A program made the translations under genes and the position numbers. A DNA stretch of 64,000 nt from Ophiodon elongatus (taxonomy: Eukaryota; Chordata; Actinopteri; Perciformes; Hexagrammidae): contig JACSYO010002173.1 in the NCBI GenBank assembly GCA_016806645.1, positions 62,001-126,000 of the forward strand, read 5' to 3'. Under the pieces are notes generated by a model that was not told where the DNA came from, did not search any database, and worked only from the letters and a program-made list of their open reading frames with translations. This document shows, in pieces, positions 10,901 through 24,411 of this stretch (positions are counted from its first letter, which is position 1; each line of letters opens with the position of its first letter).

Positions 10901-13900
10901 CTTTTGTTTTTTAATACTTCGACGTGTCTTGTTCACTTGCAGATCTGCTATCTCCAGAGGGTCTCTTGTTCTTCCTGATGGGGCCCGAGACATCAGTGGT
11001 CATGCAGGACACGCTGGCCAAGAGTCAGGACATGACCCAACCGATACCCCACTACTTTATCAAGTCCTCCCACAACACATACCTGACAGGTCACATGAGC
11101 CACTTACCTCATACCTGATCAACTCAACGCCTGAGGGTCATTAACGGGGTATTTTTCTGTCTGTCACCCTGCAGCCGGTCAGTTCTCAGGCGTGTCCTCT
11201 CCAGAGATGTACCGTCAGTGTCTGCTGTCCGGCTGCCGCTGTCTGGAGCTGGACTGCTGGAAGGGCAAACCTCCAGATGAAGAGCCCATCATTACTCACG
11301 GCTTCACCATGACAACTGAGATACTCTTCAAGGTGGTTAAACATAGTTTTGGGCATGCCTTCGGTGGCGTCTCTGACACTAAGTTTTACGTTGGACATAT
11401 TAACATTTTTGTCTCTCTTTTATACATCAGCCTTCTGGATCTTGCACAGTCCAAACAATAGAGCTGTAAGCGAGTACAACTACACTATTTGGATATGAAC
11501 AGAAAATGTGGTCTGAACAGATTTGTACCTTGTGAACAAATAGTGAAGCCGTACATCTCACAACTCTCTCAACTTGACTGTAGTCAAAAAGCTTAAAAGC
11601 TCAAATTATGGACCATCTCAAAAGTACCTGCCAAATAGCCAAGAGAGCTTTTCAGATTGTTTGTCAATATTTTTCTTTTCTTTTTTTTTTCTTTCACACT
11701 TAAAACCAACTTTATTTTTGTCTGTACTTCCTCTTTGCATGCACATCTTTCTTTAAAGAAAATACAAGTGTGCAATATACATTGAAACCCAGTTAGCTAT
11801 AAAGGTCGTTTCAATGTTTATCATAGACTCTTCAAACCAATTTTAGCTTCATACCATTTTAATAAACAACACCCAGTTTTTATTTATTTATGACAAATCA
11901 TGCAATATGGCCATTGGGACTATAAACAGTCGCACATTTATTTAGACTCCTTTTTTAGGACGGGTTACAAATACAAGCCACTCTTAATTATTGGATTACT
12001 TTAGGTACATGGTTAGAATTTTATTATATAGTTTGTGGACTTATACACTTATACTATATCTATTATATAATACTATTGAACCCAGAAAATGAAGCAGTAT
12101 ACAGTAGATCATACCAAACAACTTTTTGTGCAAGTCCAACCCACTTCCAGTTGTTCCTTTCTGTTGTCTATCATAAATCTTGGGCCTTTTCTAGTAAATG
12201 GCCAAGTCCTGCTTTCCTGTGAGCACAGTTTGCATTGTTTCAATATGACATCTTCAATGACCAAATAGTGCCACAGTGTGTCTATAAATAAAATGAAAGC
12301 CTTTAAATTCACTGACTACCTTTTATTCATGTCCAGGTGCACATTAAAGAGTAAAAGAATGTGAAGGCTTAAATGCACACAGTAACACTGAAACAGACAC
12401 ACAGGCAGGCAAACCCGTCATCCTCTCACTCTCAACACTTCCATTTAAGGGCAGCCGGAGCTCCACAGTCTCAGTGTCCCAGACACAACACCTCAGTTCA
12501 GTTTACTGTCAGCCTCTAGATGTGATAGGGTTGGAGCTGACTTCATTGCCTCTCCATAGAAGCAATAGCTTTGCAGTTTGTCATGCTTTCTCTCTTCTTG
12601 TTTTGGGAGTATCTTTATTATTGGCTGAGTCTGTTGAAGTCATGCTTTTGTGCTACTTCCATGATTTCATTATATTTTTACCCATGTTTTTGGTGTTTGC
12701 TGTGCTATCAGCTTATTTTAGTTTTCTGAAGCTCTCTTGCCCTTTGAATTTTAATCGAATTCAAGTAAAAATTGACTGAAATGCCTAAAAAACTAAAACG
12801 CCTGTCTCTTTTTGATGATAGGATGTAATTGAGGCCATCGCAGAGAGCGCCTTCAAGACCTCACAGTATCCCGTTATCCTCTCATTCGAGAACCACGTCG
12901 ACTCGTAAGACCTGAGCTTTTACATGAGCACTTGCCATGTAATGTTATTAACACAATGTAATAATGTTCGGATGCCATTATCCCAAATGGAATAATGATG
13001 GAACATATTGAGGGTGTAATTGAACCTTTCGTTCTGGCAGTAACAGCAAACAGTAACAGGTGTTACTCTGTTTTGTTCCAGGGTGAAACAGCAGGAGAAG
13101 ATGGCCAACTACTGCAAAACCATATTTGGTGATGCCCTTCTAACAGATCCACTGGACAAATACCCTGTGAGTACACTGCCGCACCACAGCTCGCTGTCAA
13201 AATAATAGTTAGATTTTTGCTGAACAGAATACTTTGTTTGATGAATTAGATAAAGGATTATTGTATCGTATGTGGCTGTGTCATGAAGGCAATAAGTGGA
13301 AAGGTCAAGTTTCATGTTTGTCCTCTTCCTTATCTCTGCTAGACATGAGCCTCATAGGCTCCAATACACATCCATCTGATTCATAGCAACAGCCAACGCA
13401 TGTTCACCTCCTCTCAGCTGTGTGTGTGTGTTGTTTGCAGGGGTGTTCCTGTGTTTGTATTTCTGAGTCAAAGAGACAACATGTTTAATGCTCTGAAAAT
13501 AATATCAGTTTCGTAATGCCTCATGACTCAAAATGACCCCAACCCCTAAGAAATATCTGGTTAGCCACCAAAGAAGTCTGCAAATTGTATTTACTGACAT
13601 AATGATCTTTTTTTCACATTTTTCTTTTACTTCTTTTAATTTAATTTTATAAAGTGCAATAATACAGTGCAGTTAGCTCCTCAGAGACATTTAACTACAT
13701 TTAAAAGAAGTCCACAGAAATTGTTTCTCCATCTCTTTGATTATATCAGTGGCATCAGCCAGCAGACTGTGATTATTTTCTTAGCAATTAAAAGAAGGAC
13801 TCCCAGTAATAATGTCTGATTGTTGTCTTCTACGTTTTGTGCCTAAATTCCTAATACAAAGTAAGATGGATTTAAAGCCCCTTCCACACTGACAGGAAGA

Positions 13901-16900
13901 TAATTCCGTCAGAGAAACAGTAAATCCCTTAATATGATTTGAATGATTTTTTTTGCCTAAAAACAGTTTAACAAGGTATGTTTTTTTATGTTCAGTGAGG
14001 CTTTTTGGAGATAATGGAGGGGAAGATATCTAAACATGTACCTACCATATGTGTAATAAAATATAAATACCTTCAAAGAAATAGTTCTTCTCTAAAGAGC
14101 CAGATGAGAATACTTTAAACCAAAACTTTTCCTTTAATATCTTCACATTCCCAAAGACATTACTGAGGACATGACCTTGATTTGTGCTACAGTGCTGTAG
14201 TACTATTGTATTATCACTGTTTACCAGAAGTTAGTTTTAGGATTCTTTCTGTTTTTCTGAACCATGCAGCTGAAGCCGGGCCAGCAGATCCCCAGCCCTT
14301 CTGAGCTCATGGGTAAGATCCTCATCAAGAACAAGAAAGGCAGCCATGAAAAGCCGACCCAAACTAAGAAAACCAGCACAGCAGCAACTGACCAAACCAC
14401 AACCACCACTTCACCCACTCAGGACCCAAACTCCACTTCCCAGGATCCTGCCAACCCGGCGCCCAGCACCCAGGAGAACCAAGGTGGACTAGATGAGCCT
14501 CAAGTCAAATCAGATTACATTTAAAAAATAGCCGTGTTTAGTTATTTTTTAGGTGTCACTGACATTATTTTTACATGTTTCACCAGAGGGGGACGCAGCT
14601 GTGGAGGACACTGAGGAACAAGAGGAGACAGAGGAACAGGACGAGGAGAAAATGAAGACGTCAGATGAGGTAAAGTGTGTGGTTACGATGACAGTTTTAT
14701 TGCTATACATCATCTGTGGCCAACTAAAACAGCTCAAGCAGTTAACTTCCTGTCAATCCCCCACAGGGCACAGCTGGACAAGAAGTCACAGCCTATGAGG
14801 CGATGTCATCTCTGGTCAACTACATCCAGCCCAATAAATTCATCTCTTTTGACAATGCCAGAAGTATGTCTTTGCTGCATAAATTCAACCCAAACTCAGA
14901 CAAAATTAGATGTTATAACATACGTTACAGGTAAACAAATCAAAGTTGGAGTGAGTTTTGCAATTCTCTTCTTTCTTCACAGAGAAAAACAAGAGTAATG
15001 TCATCTCATCTTTTGTGGAGACCAGAGGGGAGGCAATGATTTCCAAGACTGCTGTCGAGTTTGTTGAGTATCCTTTAGGAGTGCTGTAGATGCTCTAAAA
15101 TATGGAAAACTGTATTAGATAAGCTGAGTTAGATTTTTTTTTTTTAAATGGCACAAAATTGGACAAAATATGTTTGTCTATGCTGCCACAAGAGTCTCCT
15201 GGTTCACGTAAACTACAGCGGTATACAACTTCCTAAACCATCTCTCTCAGATACAATAAGAGGCAGATGAGCAGGATTTACCCCAAAGGAACAAGAATGG
15301 ACTCATCCAACTACAGCCCACAGCCTTTTTGGAATGTAGGCTGCCAGTTGGTGGCGCTCAACTACCAGACGATGGGTAGAAATGAACACATAATACACAG
15401 ATAACCACTTAAAATGTGCTGCACTACAAAAGGAGATGTGACCATTAACTGTTTCTCTTTAATCCCCACTTGAGTCTGACACGTTTTAAATGTCATGCTC
15501 TGCTATATTTTTAAACCTGAGCTTTTATTTTTCACCACAGCATGTCAGTGTTGCACCTCTTTGTGCTGTGCGGGCCTCTGCTGTGCTTTGCATCCCAAAT
15601 GCTCACTTCTCCTCCCTGGGCAGTATGGAGGGAGCATGAATGGGCTGTTTTGTGTCTATTTTCAGATTTCCCCATGCAGCTGAACATGGCTCTTTTTGAA
15701 TTCAACGGCAGAACTGGCTACATGCTCAAGCATGATGTTCTGCGTCGCAGTGACAAAAAGTTTGACCCTTTCTGTGACAGGATTGACACAGTTGTGGCAA
15801 GCACACTGACCATAAAGGCAGGTTTACGGCCTTGTTATTATTCTTCTCTCACTTTAACCATCACTGTGGTGTGTTCGGCTAATATCTGTGCAAACTAACT
15901 ATAAAATGTTTAAAGAAAGGTACAAATTTGTATACACTAAAGCGGCATCGTTTATGGTTTTGCAGTGTAGGGAAACTGATGTAATATGTGTATCCGCTGT
16001 TTTTGCTTTTCTAAATTGAGCACTTAATTAGCCTCAATAGCCCTAGAAAGTCTGCGTTTGTGTGTGGATGAATAGTCAGTAAAAATACAAGCTTCCTGCT
16101 GAGACTGATATATGGTTCCTGGTATTCATCATGCTCTGCATGAGTGAAAGCCTGAGCTATATTTATACCAACTGTGTCCTGAACACGGGTCCACACAACA
16201 GCATCCATACCCTCAGCTGCTTCATACAAGTACGTTATTATATTATTATTATTCGCCTGGATCACTAGATCTACTCAGGCCAGTTTCTGTCTGACAAGAG
16301 TGTGAAAACGGGAGTCGAGGTGGAGGTGATTGGGCTGCCGGGAGACCCCAAGAAGAAACATCGCACCAAATGGTCCACCACACCCAACGCCATCAACCCA
16401 GTGTGGAATGAGGAGCCTTTTGTTTTTGAGAAGGTGTGTGTCAGTAATCAAACTCAGCCATTGAGCTCAGCCATTATAACACACTGTGTTGCTGCTACTG
16501 TTGGGGGTCTTAATATATTTGTTGTTGCCATGATGCATAGATCCTGCTCCCAGAAATGGCCTCTCTAAGAATTGTAGTCCATGAGGAGAACGGTAAATTC
16601 TTGGGACACAGGATCATCCCACTTAATGCCATCCAGTCAGGTCAGTGAAACTGAGAAAAAAAACACCTCGCTTCATGCTTCAGCTAATATACATAATTTA
16701 AAACACCACTGAGTCATCCGAGTCCTCGGAATGTTTGCTAACACGTTTTAGCTAGCTTCTGGATAAGAGGATCAGCTGCCTTGCTTTTAGTTCACAGAGG
16801 TTTGTTTTATGGCCTGCAGGTTTCCATCACATCTGCCTGCGCAGTGAGAGCAACATGCCGCTCACTATGCCTGCTCTCTTTGTGTTCATCGAGGTCAAGG

Positions 16901-19900
16901 ACTACATCCCAGCAGCCTTTGCAGGTGCTTAGATTTTCACTTTCATTTTTTGCAAAAGAAAAAGCTTCTGCTGCAATTAAATACTTGTTGTTACAATGAC
17001 AGTCTGGGAGAAGACTGATTTAGTTTGGATTTGTAAAGCTCAGTAGCATTTAGGTGTCTTTGGCATTTAATTTTGTTTAAAGTGTGAATTATTGACATAT
17101 TTGATTCTACCTCAGATTTCACAGATGCCCTTTTCAATCCAACAAAGGGAACAGAGAAGACCACAAAAGCCCCAAAGGAGGTAACAAAAAGCAGCCAAAG
17201 GAAACTTAATTCAGCCATCATATACTGATATTGACACATCAGTAATGTCCTCAGTTCTCCCTTGAATCCTCAGTAGCACCAATTCACTTCCTGGAAGATG
17301 ACCATCATTTTTAGATTGTGAGGTTCTTGTCCTTTTTGTGCCCACGCAGTCATCCTCTGACTTCATTTCTCCCTATGAGAAGCCTCTTGTGGTCCAAACC
17401 CCTACAGACAAAGCTAAGGAAAGCGAGGCCCCTGCTGCAGGTAATGAAGCTTGTGACTGGGACACAGTTCAAAGTTGTAGTAGTTCTTTGGTGCTGAATT
17501 AAGAAGCTGTATTTGAACGCTTTCCTCTTCCACTAGAAATGGCAGCATCTGAACCTACACCATTAGTTGACACCGATGATCAATCACCAAAGTCTGCTCC
17601 AGAGGCAAGCTCAGAAGAAGCTAAAGAAGACACTGAGAACAAGTCAGACACTGAACAACCTGCAGCAGAACCTCCTCAAACTCCTGAAAACACTGCTGCT
17701 GAAGATCCAGCTCCGGAACCAGAAAGCGCCACACCTGAAACCCTTCCCGAAGCCCTTCCCGAAGCCTCTCCTTCACCTGAAGAGGCAGCCCCTGAGAAGG
17801 AAGCAGTTCAAGAGCCAGAGGCATTTTCTGAAACCAAAGAAGAGCCGCTGAACGACTCCAGTACAAACCCTGAACCTGCGTCAGATGATACACCAGGTAC
17901 AGAAGCTGCCAGTTCTGCTGAAGAGCCTGTTGCTGTGGCCTTGCCCTGTCCAGCAAGTGCATCGCCTGAGTCTGGTGGATCAGGTGACTCATCTCAGCTG
18001 CCGACATCCAGCGAAGGTAACACCGAAGTGCTTCATGTGCTGCTTTCATCACAGTTTCTATTTTATTATTGCACTGTAGGTGAAGAGGAAAATGTAGACC
18101 AATTTAGACTTTTTTTGTTTAAAAAATGCATATCCACTGCCGACACAAGTAGGAGGATTCTAACAACAAAACCTTGTGTGTGTATGCTGCAGAGCCTTCA
18201 ACTGTGACTACTGAAGAACTGACACAGCACAAGAACTATCTGAAGGTCATCAAGCGTCAGGAGAGAGACATGAAAGACGGAGAAAAGAAGTATCAGAAAA
18301 AAGGAGAGGATCTGATTCAGAAATACTCTGACACTTTCAAGGCCATAAAGAAAAAGGCTTCTGTGAAGAAAAAAGAGTGAGAAGATTCTTTTTTTCCCCA
18401 ATTTGTTGTATTTTTTCCGAGTCAGTTTCTATGAGAAATATGGTAGGAGAAAAGACGATCATATAGTGTTTGTGTTGGAGGTGTGTCATGTAATAAGATC
18501 GATCTGTCCAATTGTTTATGTTTAGTCACTCACTAAAGACTGGTCAGTTTCCGACAAAGTCGCAGTGAATCCAACAGCGTATTAATACTTACCCACTAAT
18601 GAAGTTGTTGTTGTTTTGGTCACTGTCATTAATGAGATTATATTTAGAAGCACGGAGAATATTCCTCGGCTAATGTGTTTTTCCAACTGAAGCAGAATAT
18701 TAGAGGATGAAGAGAACAACTAAATGAGTATTGGCTGCACAGCCTTTGGTGCACAGCCCTCCACGCTAATCTTTCAGTGTTATTCAAGGCCAAATGAGCA
18801 TTGCTGTTAAGGATTTCCTGTAACTACACAGTTTTACTTTAAATTCTGTACGTGGAAGGATTATGGCTGTCAATAAACGATATTCCCCTTGCATATGTCC
18901 TGTCATGTTGTATAATGTTATGTTTCCTCCAGGGGAGGGGAAAACACCTCTGACTCCAGTGTGCAGACGGAGCGGGCGCAGGAGCAGAAGGAAAAAATGC
19001 AGGTTGAGCTGCAAGCTCTGTGGACGGAGCAGTGTGATCAGTTGAGGAAGAGGAAAGAGCAGTGTGCAACAGAGGTGAGTAAAATACAGGTTTGTGTATA
19101 AAAGTTACATCATTAAAAATTCTGTTTCCCCATTTCAAATTAAAGAAAAGACAATTGTGATGGAAAGTAAATCAGTACATTTACTCAAGTACTGTATATT
19201 AAAACTGCACTAATCATTATTCTAACAAAGGATCAGTTGACTATGTGTAATGTGAAAGGCGTCGCTCGTAGTGACAACACCACTGAGAATTATCCTCTCC
19301 TTTAATTGATTCTGCAGTTCCCCACAGCTCTACAGAGCGTTTTAACATCCATCTGCTCAGTGTTTCGGTTTTTATACTTTACTGTTTTGTTTCAGTGTTA
19401 AATGAAAAAGCTGTAAAAATTCAATATATACACTGTACACTACGTGCTTAGCAACACACAGCCAAAGTAAGTAGCTGTTGGTGGAGCATTTAGCAGCTAA
19501 AGAGACAGATTTTTCCTATAGACCTATATTCGCCAAAACAACAGAAACACAACTCCAAGTGAATAATAATGTTGCTCTGTAACAGCTGGACGTGTAAATA
19601 AGCAACATTTTGTAAACAACTTCGCCATATCAACTTTGCTAGTTAATTTCCAAATTAAGATTTGCATACTAAACATAAAATGTGTGTGTATATGATGCAT
19701 TGTTTTAGAATAAATTACCCAACAGTATAATAAAGATTTGCTCCACCATTAAGCGCCTTGGTTGCTGAATAGTTACAGCAGATGCTAGATAACCGCAACG
19801 TTCCAGCTGGGGAACCTTTGTTGCATGTCACCAGAAAACATTTTGTTATGGCATTGATATTTTTGCTCAATTGAGAATGGAAATACGTTTTATCACCCTC

Positions 19901-22900
19901 AAAAGTCTGAGTGGTCCATTAGTCATTTTGCTGCCTGATCAGAAGTAGACTGATCAGAAGTAGGCTGATTAGAAGTAGGCTGATCAGAAGTAGGCTGATC
20001 AGAAGTAGGCTGATCAGAAGTAGGCTGATCAGAAGTAGGCTGATCAGAAGTAGGCTCATCTGTGGAGCAAAAGAGGGGGCTTTCTGTGCTCAGGGATAGC
20101 ATAAGCAAAGATACTCTATAACAAAGATGCCACTTTAAAAATTATAAATAAATAAGTAAATAGACTCCTAAGGGGGCGGGGGCATTTGCGAGACCCACGC
20201 AACAGAGATACAGGAAACTGACTCTCAGTGGGGTGGTCTGTTCTAAACTGTCTCTGGCATAAGTTTTGGATCTGTATGAAACTGAAGGGTCAATCAGGTG
20301 TTTTTTTAAGGGTTGCCACCTCATTAGACTGAGTGTAGACAGACAGTACTGCAGAAGTGCTGAGGAGTGAGGTTAGCGTCCCACAGGTCTTGGACCAAGT
20401 ACTCTCATTAAACTTATAGCCAAAGTTCATGCAAATTAACAACTGAGGGCTGAACTTTTGTTTGGAGAGAGACTTTAATCACACACAGCATGGACATTGT
20501 TATTTAGAGCTACTCAAGTCTTTTTTCTTGCTCTATCTTGACTGCGATTGTGTCACTTCTTTCTTATATTGTGACAGAGACTGACCAAACTGTTGGAGAT
20601 GGCCTCAGAGAGGCACACCATTGAACTGAAGACCCTGGAGAGGTGTGAGCACACATACAACACATTTTGGGACATGCTGTACACACTGAGAGTGCAGAGG
20701 GCTTTGCTGAGTCTGTCCAATCTGTGCCTTGAGATTTTGATGTGACACTGTGTGAGTGTGTGTGTGTCATCTGAGGTGAAACATTTGCCATTTTGCAAAG
20801 ACAATACAATCAAATAATTAATAAATAACCTCAATGTGTGTGTCTTCTAATGTCCCTGGCTGGCTTGTGGTGTCCTGGATGTGTATGTGTGTGTTATCCC
20901 AAGTCCCCAGCTGGCAGATGGTTATCTCAGGACAAGCATTATCCAACAGGTGTTTAAACAGCAGTAGGGACGCGAAGGCAGCCTTGGTAATCTACCTGTC
21001 CACACAGACACTATAGCATCACATTTAAGCCTCCTGTCACTGTAAAGAAAAAGTCACCTCAGAGACACACAGCCCAGCCGCTCAGTTTTAAGGAAAAAGG
21101 TTGTTTATTGGGACATTTTAAATTTTTTAAATTTTAATCAAGCAGGAGTCCTCACTTTTTGTCTTTGCCTTGGTTTGCAGTGAAACCAAAGAGAATAAGA
21201 AGAAAACACTTTTAAAAAGTTCATCCTCAGAGAAAGCAAAGTGAGTTCACAGCATGAGTCATTTTGTGTTTTTCCATTCATTGCTGTTTCTCTCACTGTG
21301 TTACAGCTACTTGTCCAAAATGAAAATAAATATAAGAAGACAAATGCGCTTACCCCTCTGCCACATGCCATTACATTAAGTCTGGTTTGATTTGATTAAT
21401 TTTTAACAGAATGTACAAGAGCTCTAATTGAAAATTATAATGATCCTCTTTTAGGCTGAAAAAGACAATGAGCACAGAGCTGGTGGATGAGCCTAGTCAG
21501 CCTGACGATGCAGTGAGTAGTGTTTTAAATTCATGGAAAGTTGCAGGCTTTATGAGCATGTATGTACACTGAAAAAAATTGTTTGAGATTTTTTGGAAAT
21601 GCCCTTATTTGATTTTGGACCAAGAGTTTGCTGAGAAGATTGGTACCAATCTCAATGTCTGTGCAGAAATTATCAAGCTTTTGCTAGCAGCTGGTTAGCT
21701 TAGCTTAGCATAAAGACAGGAAACCGGGGGAAACACCTAGCCTGGATCTGTCCAAAGGTAACAAAATCCACTGAGCAGCATGGCTGGCTGTAGCTGCATA
21801 TTTACAGGACAGAATGAGAGTGGTATCAAACTTTTCATCTAACTTTTGGCAAGAGAGCGAATAAGCATACATCTCAAAATGTCAAAGTGTGAGGCTACAC
21901 GCTCACATGAATCACTGGACAATGTACTTTAAACAGTATCAATGTCACAGCTCACACTTAATATCCACTGGCTAGTTCAACACGTATTCAACTCTGTGAC
22001 TATGGATACGAAAAGACAGCAAGCATCTAAAGAATTGACCCAAATGTGGAAGAAATGGGAGAGTTACCGCACTTTCCTTTCATACATCTGAACACATGTT
22101 CACATACACCCCTATGTTTGCGTACAGACACACAATGTTGAACATTAAGTACACTCACAGACATGTGAGCATGCACGCCCATTCACCCACAAGCCACCCA
22201 CATAGACAAACACACACACCCTTTTATCCACTGAGGAAAGTGCAGTGGGCCCTGACCATAGACCAGGCTTGTCTATTACTCAGAGGCTGTTTACAGGGAG
22301 CAGACTAATCCATGTATGGTCAGTGACTCACTGGGCTCCGCTCTTGTTCCTCTGTTGGCTCATCAAGAGTCAGACCTGTTGCATCAGGGCTAAATACACG
22401 GCCATTTCACTTTGCTCCTCTCCGATCGACTTCATCTGGAAAGTAGCAAACCCCACTCACACCTCTACACTTTAAGGTCCCTTTGCAGCTCATTTTGATT
22501 TACTTAATCAGCCTTTGCCAATTTATTACGTCAACTATTTATAACACAATCACTTGCTTAATCAGCAAGGCCTCAGTATTGAATAAGGACTGTTAAGTCC
22601 AGCCTGTTGGGACTTAACTGTATTGATTGTCTTGCTCAGGTTGCATCCCATGGGTGCATTCCTCTCTAGATATACACACACAGGGAAAAACATGTGCAGA
22701 ACTGCTTATAGACATGCACACCGTCTTTATCTCTCACTCACTTGATACAGCATTCACACACACATATAGACTCAAACCACAGATCGATCGAGTTTTACAG
22801 TGGTCACATGTTGTGCTGTGCTCTGTTGTATTGTGACAGTCTTCAGATTTCAGCTCACAGCAAGTGGCTCTGATGAAGAAACAGGCTGCTACGCTGGAGG

Positions 22901-24411
22901 AGATCAAGACACTGACTAATCAGGTACACACAGTGATGCCTGGTTACACAGAATCACTAAGGAGGTGGTTGCACTCACTGGTCAACGTTTTATCACGTCG
23001 TAAAGGGAACCCAGGACAGCGCAGACATGTGTGTCAGTGAACTGAAGTCTTACAATCCTTACGGTGTCTTGCTTGTTTAAGATAATGTCTGCTGTCTCTA
23101 GATGGTAAATCGAATCCATGACACCAGCTCAGGGCCCATACCACACAACACCTTTTAGAGTCAGTATTTTTAAACCAAACTGCCAGCAAGTCAGACCAAC
23201 ACACAGCAACAGCCGACCATCATGTAACTAGCTAGATAGCTACTTACATTAACCCCAAATCTCTTCATCGGCTTGCGCGATGCATACAAGACACTGCAAT
23301 AATGGGAGGGAGGCATGCAGACGAGACGAGACCTAAAGTTGAGATTAAAAAATGGAATATTTTACTTTAGGCTTGTCTGAAATCTTAATACAAGATATGG
23401 GAAATATAATATTTAATTAAGATTAGAGGTAAAAGGATGTATACATTTTTCGACTCCCTTGACCTGAGGTGGTCAGAGCACTGGGTGTGTCCCCACAAGG
23501 GGATTAATATGTGATCAATAAAAGCAAAGTTCAAACTATGCCAGCAACAAATCCACACTTTTTTTTAACTTCCCTGTCAACTGTGGCCATCTGTCCACTC
23601 AGTGATCATAATGTTTCAGGGTGACACATCCAGTTTAGGCAATTGAGATTGGACAGACCAAGATCCCACCGCTGCAAATGATGTCAGAGCAATTTTATGA
23701 CAATGCGTTGCTTTGAATTGGTCAAATCTTGGCAGTTATTTTTGAGAAAAGAGGTGTTGGATAGTTTAGATATTGACGCGTGAATGCCAGATGGATGGTG
23801 TGATTTTATTTCTCACCAATAGTATTAGCTTACAAATACAGTTTTTAATATTGAGAGAAGCAGTGGGAGGAATTTAAGAGATTAAGGGACAAACGAGGAC
23901 AATGCCTTTCTTTCAATATGCAAGCTAATCTTTGCTGTATGTATTTAACATCATTGATTGAGCATTGAGACAATTTTCTTATTATAGGCACTTTGTCACA
24001 TTATCAAATATCCTGAATATAGCTCACCATCACTCTTGTTTGAAATCAGTCCACTGGGTTCAAGCCAGTTCCCTAGCTTGAGCTTAGCAGTGATCATTAT
24101 TTTGACTGGTGCCAATACACAAATCCATTCTCTAAAGATGACGATGAGAATCTGGCAGAGAAAAGAATCCATGAAAATGTCAATGTGTCCTTTCGACAAG
24201 CCTGTAACCTCTAACTAAGCTTTGGCCTCTTTGTCTGCAGCTCAATCAGGAGGCCCTGAAGGACCACAATCAGAAACTGAGGTCTCTGCCAGCAGAGGTG
24301 AAGGAGGCCATCAATGTCTGTGTGGGGGCTCACTTTCCCGAATTGGTCGACCAGGCTGGAGACACGAAGATGGAGGGGGCGGGCTTCTATGGAGATGTCT
24401 TCCTGGGTTAG
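7072..24411 (+). CDS. plcb2: Phospholipase C beta 2, 32 coding exons
   Basis: Hydrolyses PIP2 to IP3 and DAG at the membrane, activated by Gq and G-beta-gamma. Exons: 7072-7155, 7483-7560, 8244-8312, 9119-9259, 9653-9732, 9860-9913, 10023-10098, 10318-10418, 10689-10849, 10943-11089, 11175-11332, 12822-12904, 13082-13166, 14270-14483, 14587-14669, 14767-14863, 14983-15067, 15251-15375, 15666-15817, 16269-16433, 16541-16640, 16820-16924, 17116-17180, 17350-17440, 17537-18016, 18193-18376, 18933-19074, 20578-20642, 21181-21240, 21455-21512, 22840-22923, 24241-24411. All phases join, giving 1280 residues (human 1185). PH and EF-hand regions come first. The X box has catalytic His325 (SSHNTYL) and His372 (ITHGFT) and calcium ligands near Glu355/Asp357. 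An acidic X-Y linker spans about 440-538. The Y box follows, then C2 (from about 692), a Pro/Glu-rich linker (867-1027) and a charged coiled-coil tail. Synteny supports beta 2. The C-terminus VFLG is not an obvious PDZ ligand. Confidence 0.93.
7872..7943. repeat. (CT)n(CA)n compound microsatellite
   Basis: A CT run (7872-7917, one interruption) passes directly into a CA run ending at about 7943. It lies in plcb2 intron 2 and explains the apparent low-complexity open frames on both strands. Confidence 0.9.
11333..12821 (+). other. plcb2 intron 11
   Basis: A 1.5 kb AT-rich intron with canonical GT (11333) and AG ends. No exon, tRNA or clear repeat is seen inside. Confidence 0.6.
13167..14269 (+). 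other. plcb2 intron 13
   Basis: A 1.1 kb intron with GTGAGT donor and GCAG acceptor, separating the X-box exon from the exon that opens the X-Y linker. Nothing else is recognised. Confidence 0.6.
15818..16268 (+). other. plcb2 intron 19, probable GC-AG intron
   Basis: The exon ends ...ATAAAG and the intron begins GCAGGT. The only GT nearby (AAGGCAG|GTTTAC) would add four bases and break the frame. With GC as donor the junction reads T-I-K / I-Y-S-G-Q-F, matching in length the SITVISGQF segment at the Y box/C2 boundary of human PLCB2 as I recall it. The AAG|GC context is the strong one typical of GC-AG introns. Confidence 0.75.
19075..20577 (+). other. plcb2 intron 27 with dispersed repeat and minisatellite
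   Basis: A 1.5 kb intron. The stretch about 19310-19640 (containing TTTAGCAGCTAAAGAGACAG and AACACAACTCCAAGTGAATA) resembles a dispersed repeat I recognise from other percomorph sequences, family name unknown. The 15-bp minisatellite at 19936-20055 also lies here. Confidence 0.45.
19936..20055. repeat. Minisatellite, eight copies of a 15-bp unit
   Basis: Exactly eight head-to-tail copies of TGATCAGAAGTAGGC. Copy 1 ends GTAGAC and copy 3 begins TGATTAG; the others are identical. The length is a multiple of three, so the minus strand shows an open frame of repeated PTSDQ, which is a shadow, not a gene. Confidence 0.95.
21513..22839 (+). other. plcb2 intron 30 with dispersed repeat
   Basis: A 1.3 kb intron. 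About 21680-21790 (GTTAGCTTAGCTTAGCATAA, then ACAGGAAACCGGGGGAAACA, then CCTGGATCTGTCCAAAGGTA) is one copy of a percomorph dispersed repeat; a diverged relative lies at about 28620-28870. The remainder is unremarkable. Confidence 0.5.
22924..24240 (+). other. plcb2 intron 31
   Basis: The last intron, 1.3 kb, with a GTACAC donor and a CTGCAG acceptor. No exon or named repeat was recognised. Confidence 0.5.

Noticed and set aside
17567..18052. Long open frames in other phases and on the minus strand over plcb2 exon 25
   Set aside because: They arise from the biased Pro/Glu codon composition of the real exon; only the plcb2 phase joins its neighbours.
19923..20108. Minus-strand frame encoding repeated PTSDQ
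   Set aside because: It is the translation of the 15-bp minisatellite within a plcb2 intron, with no splice or promoter support.
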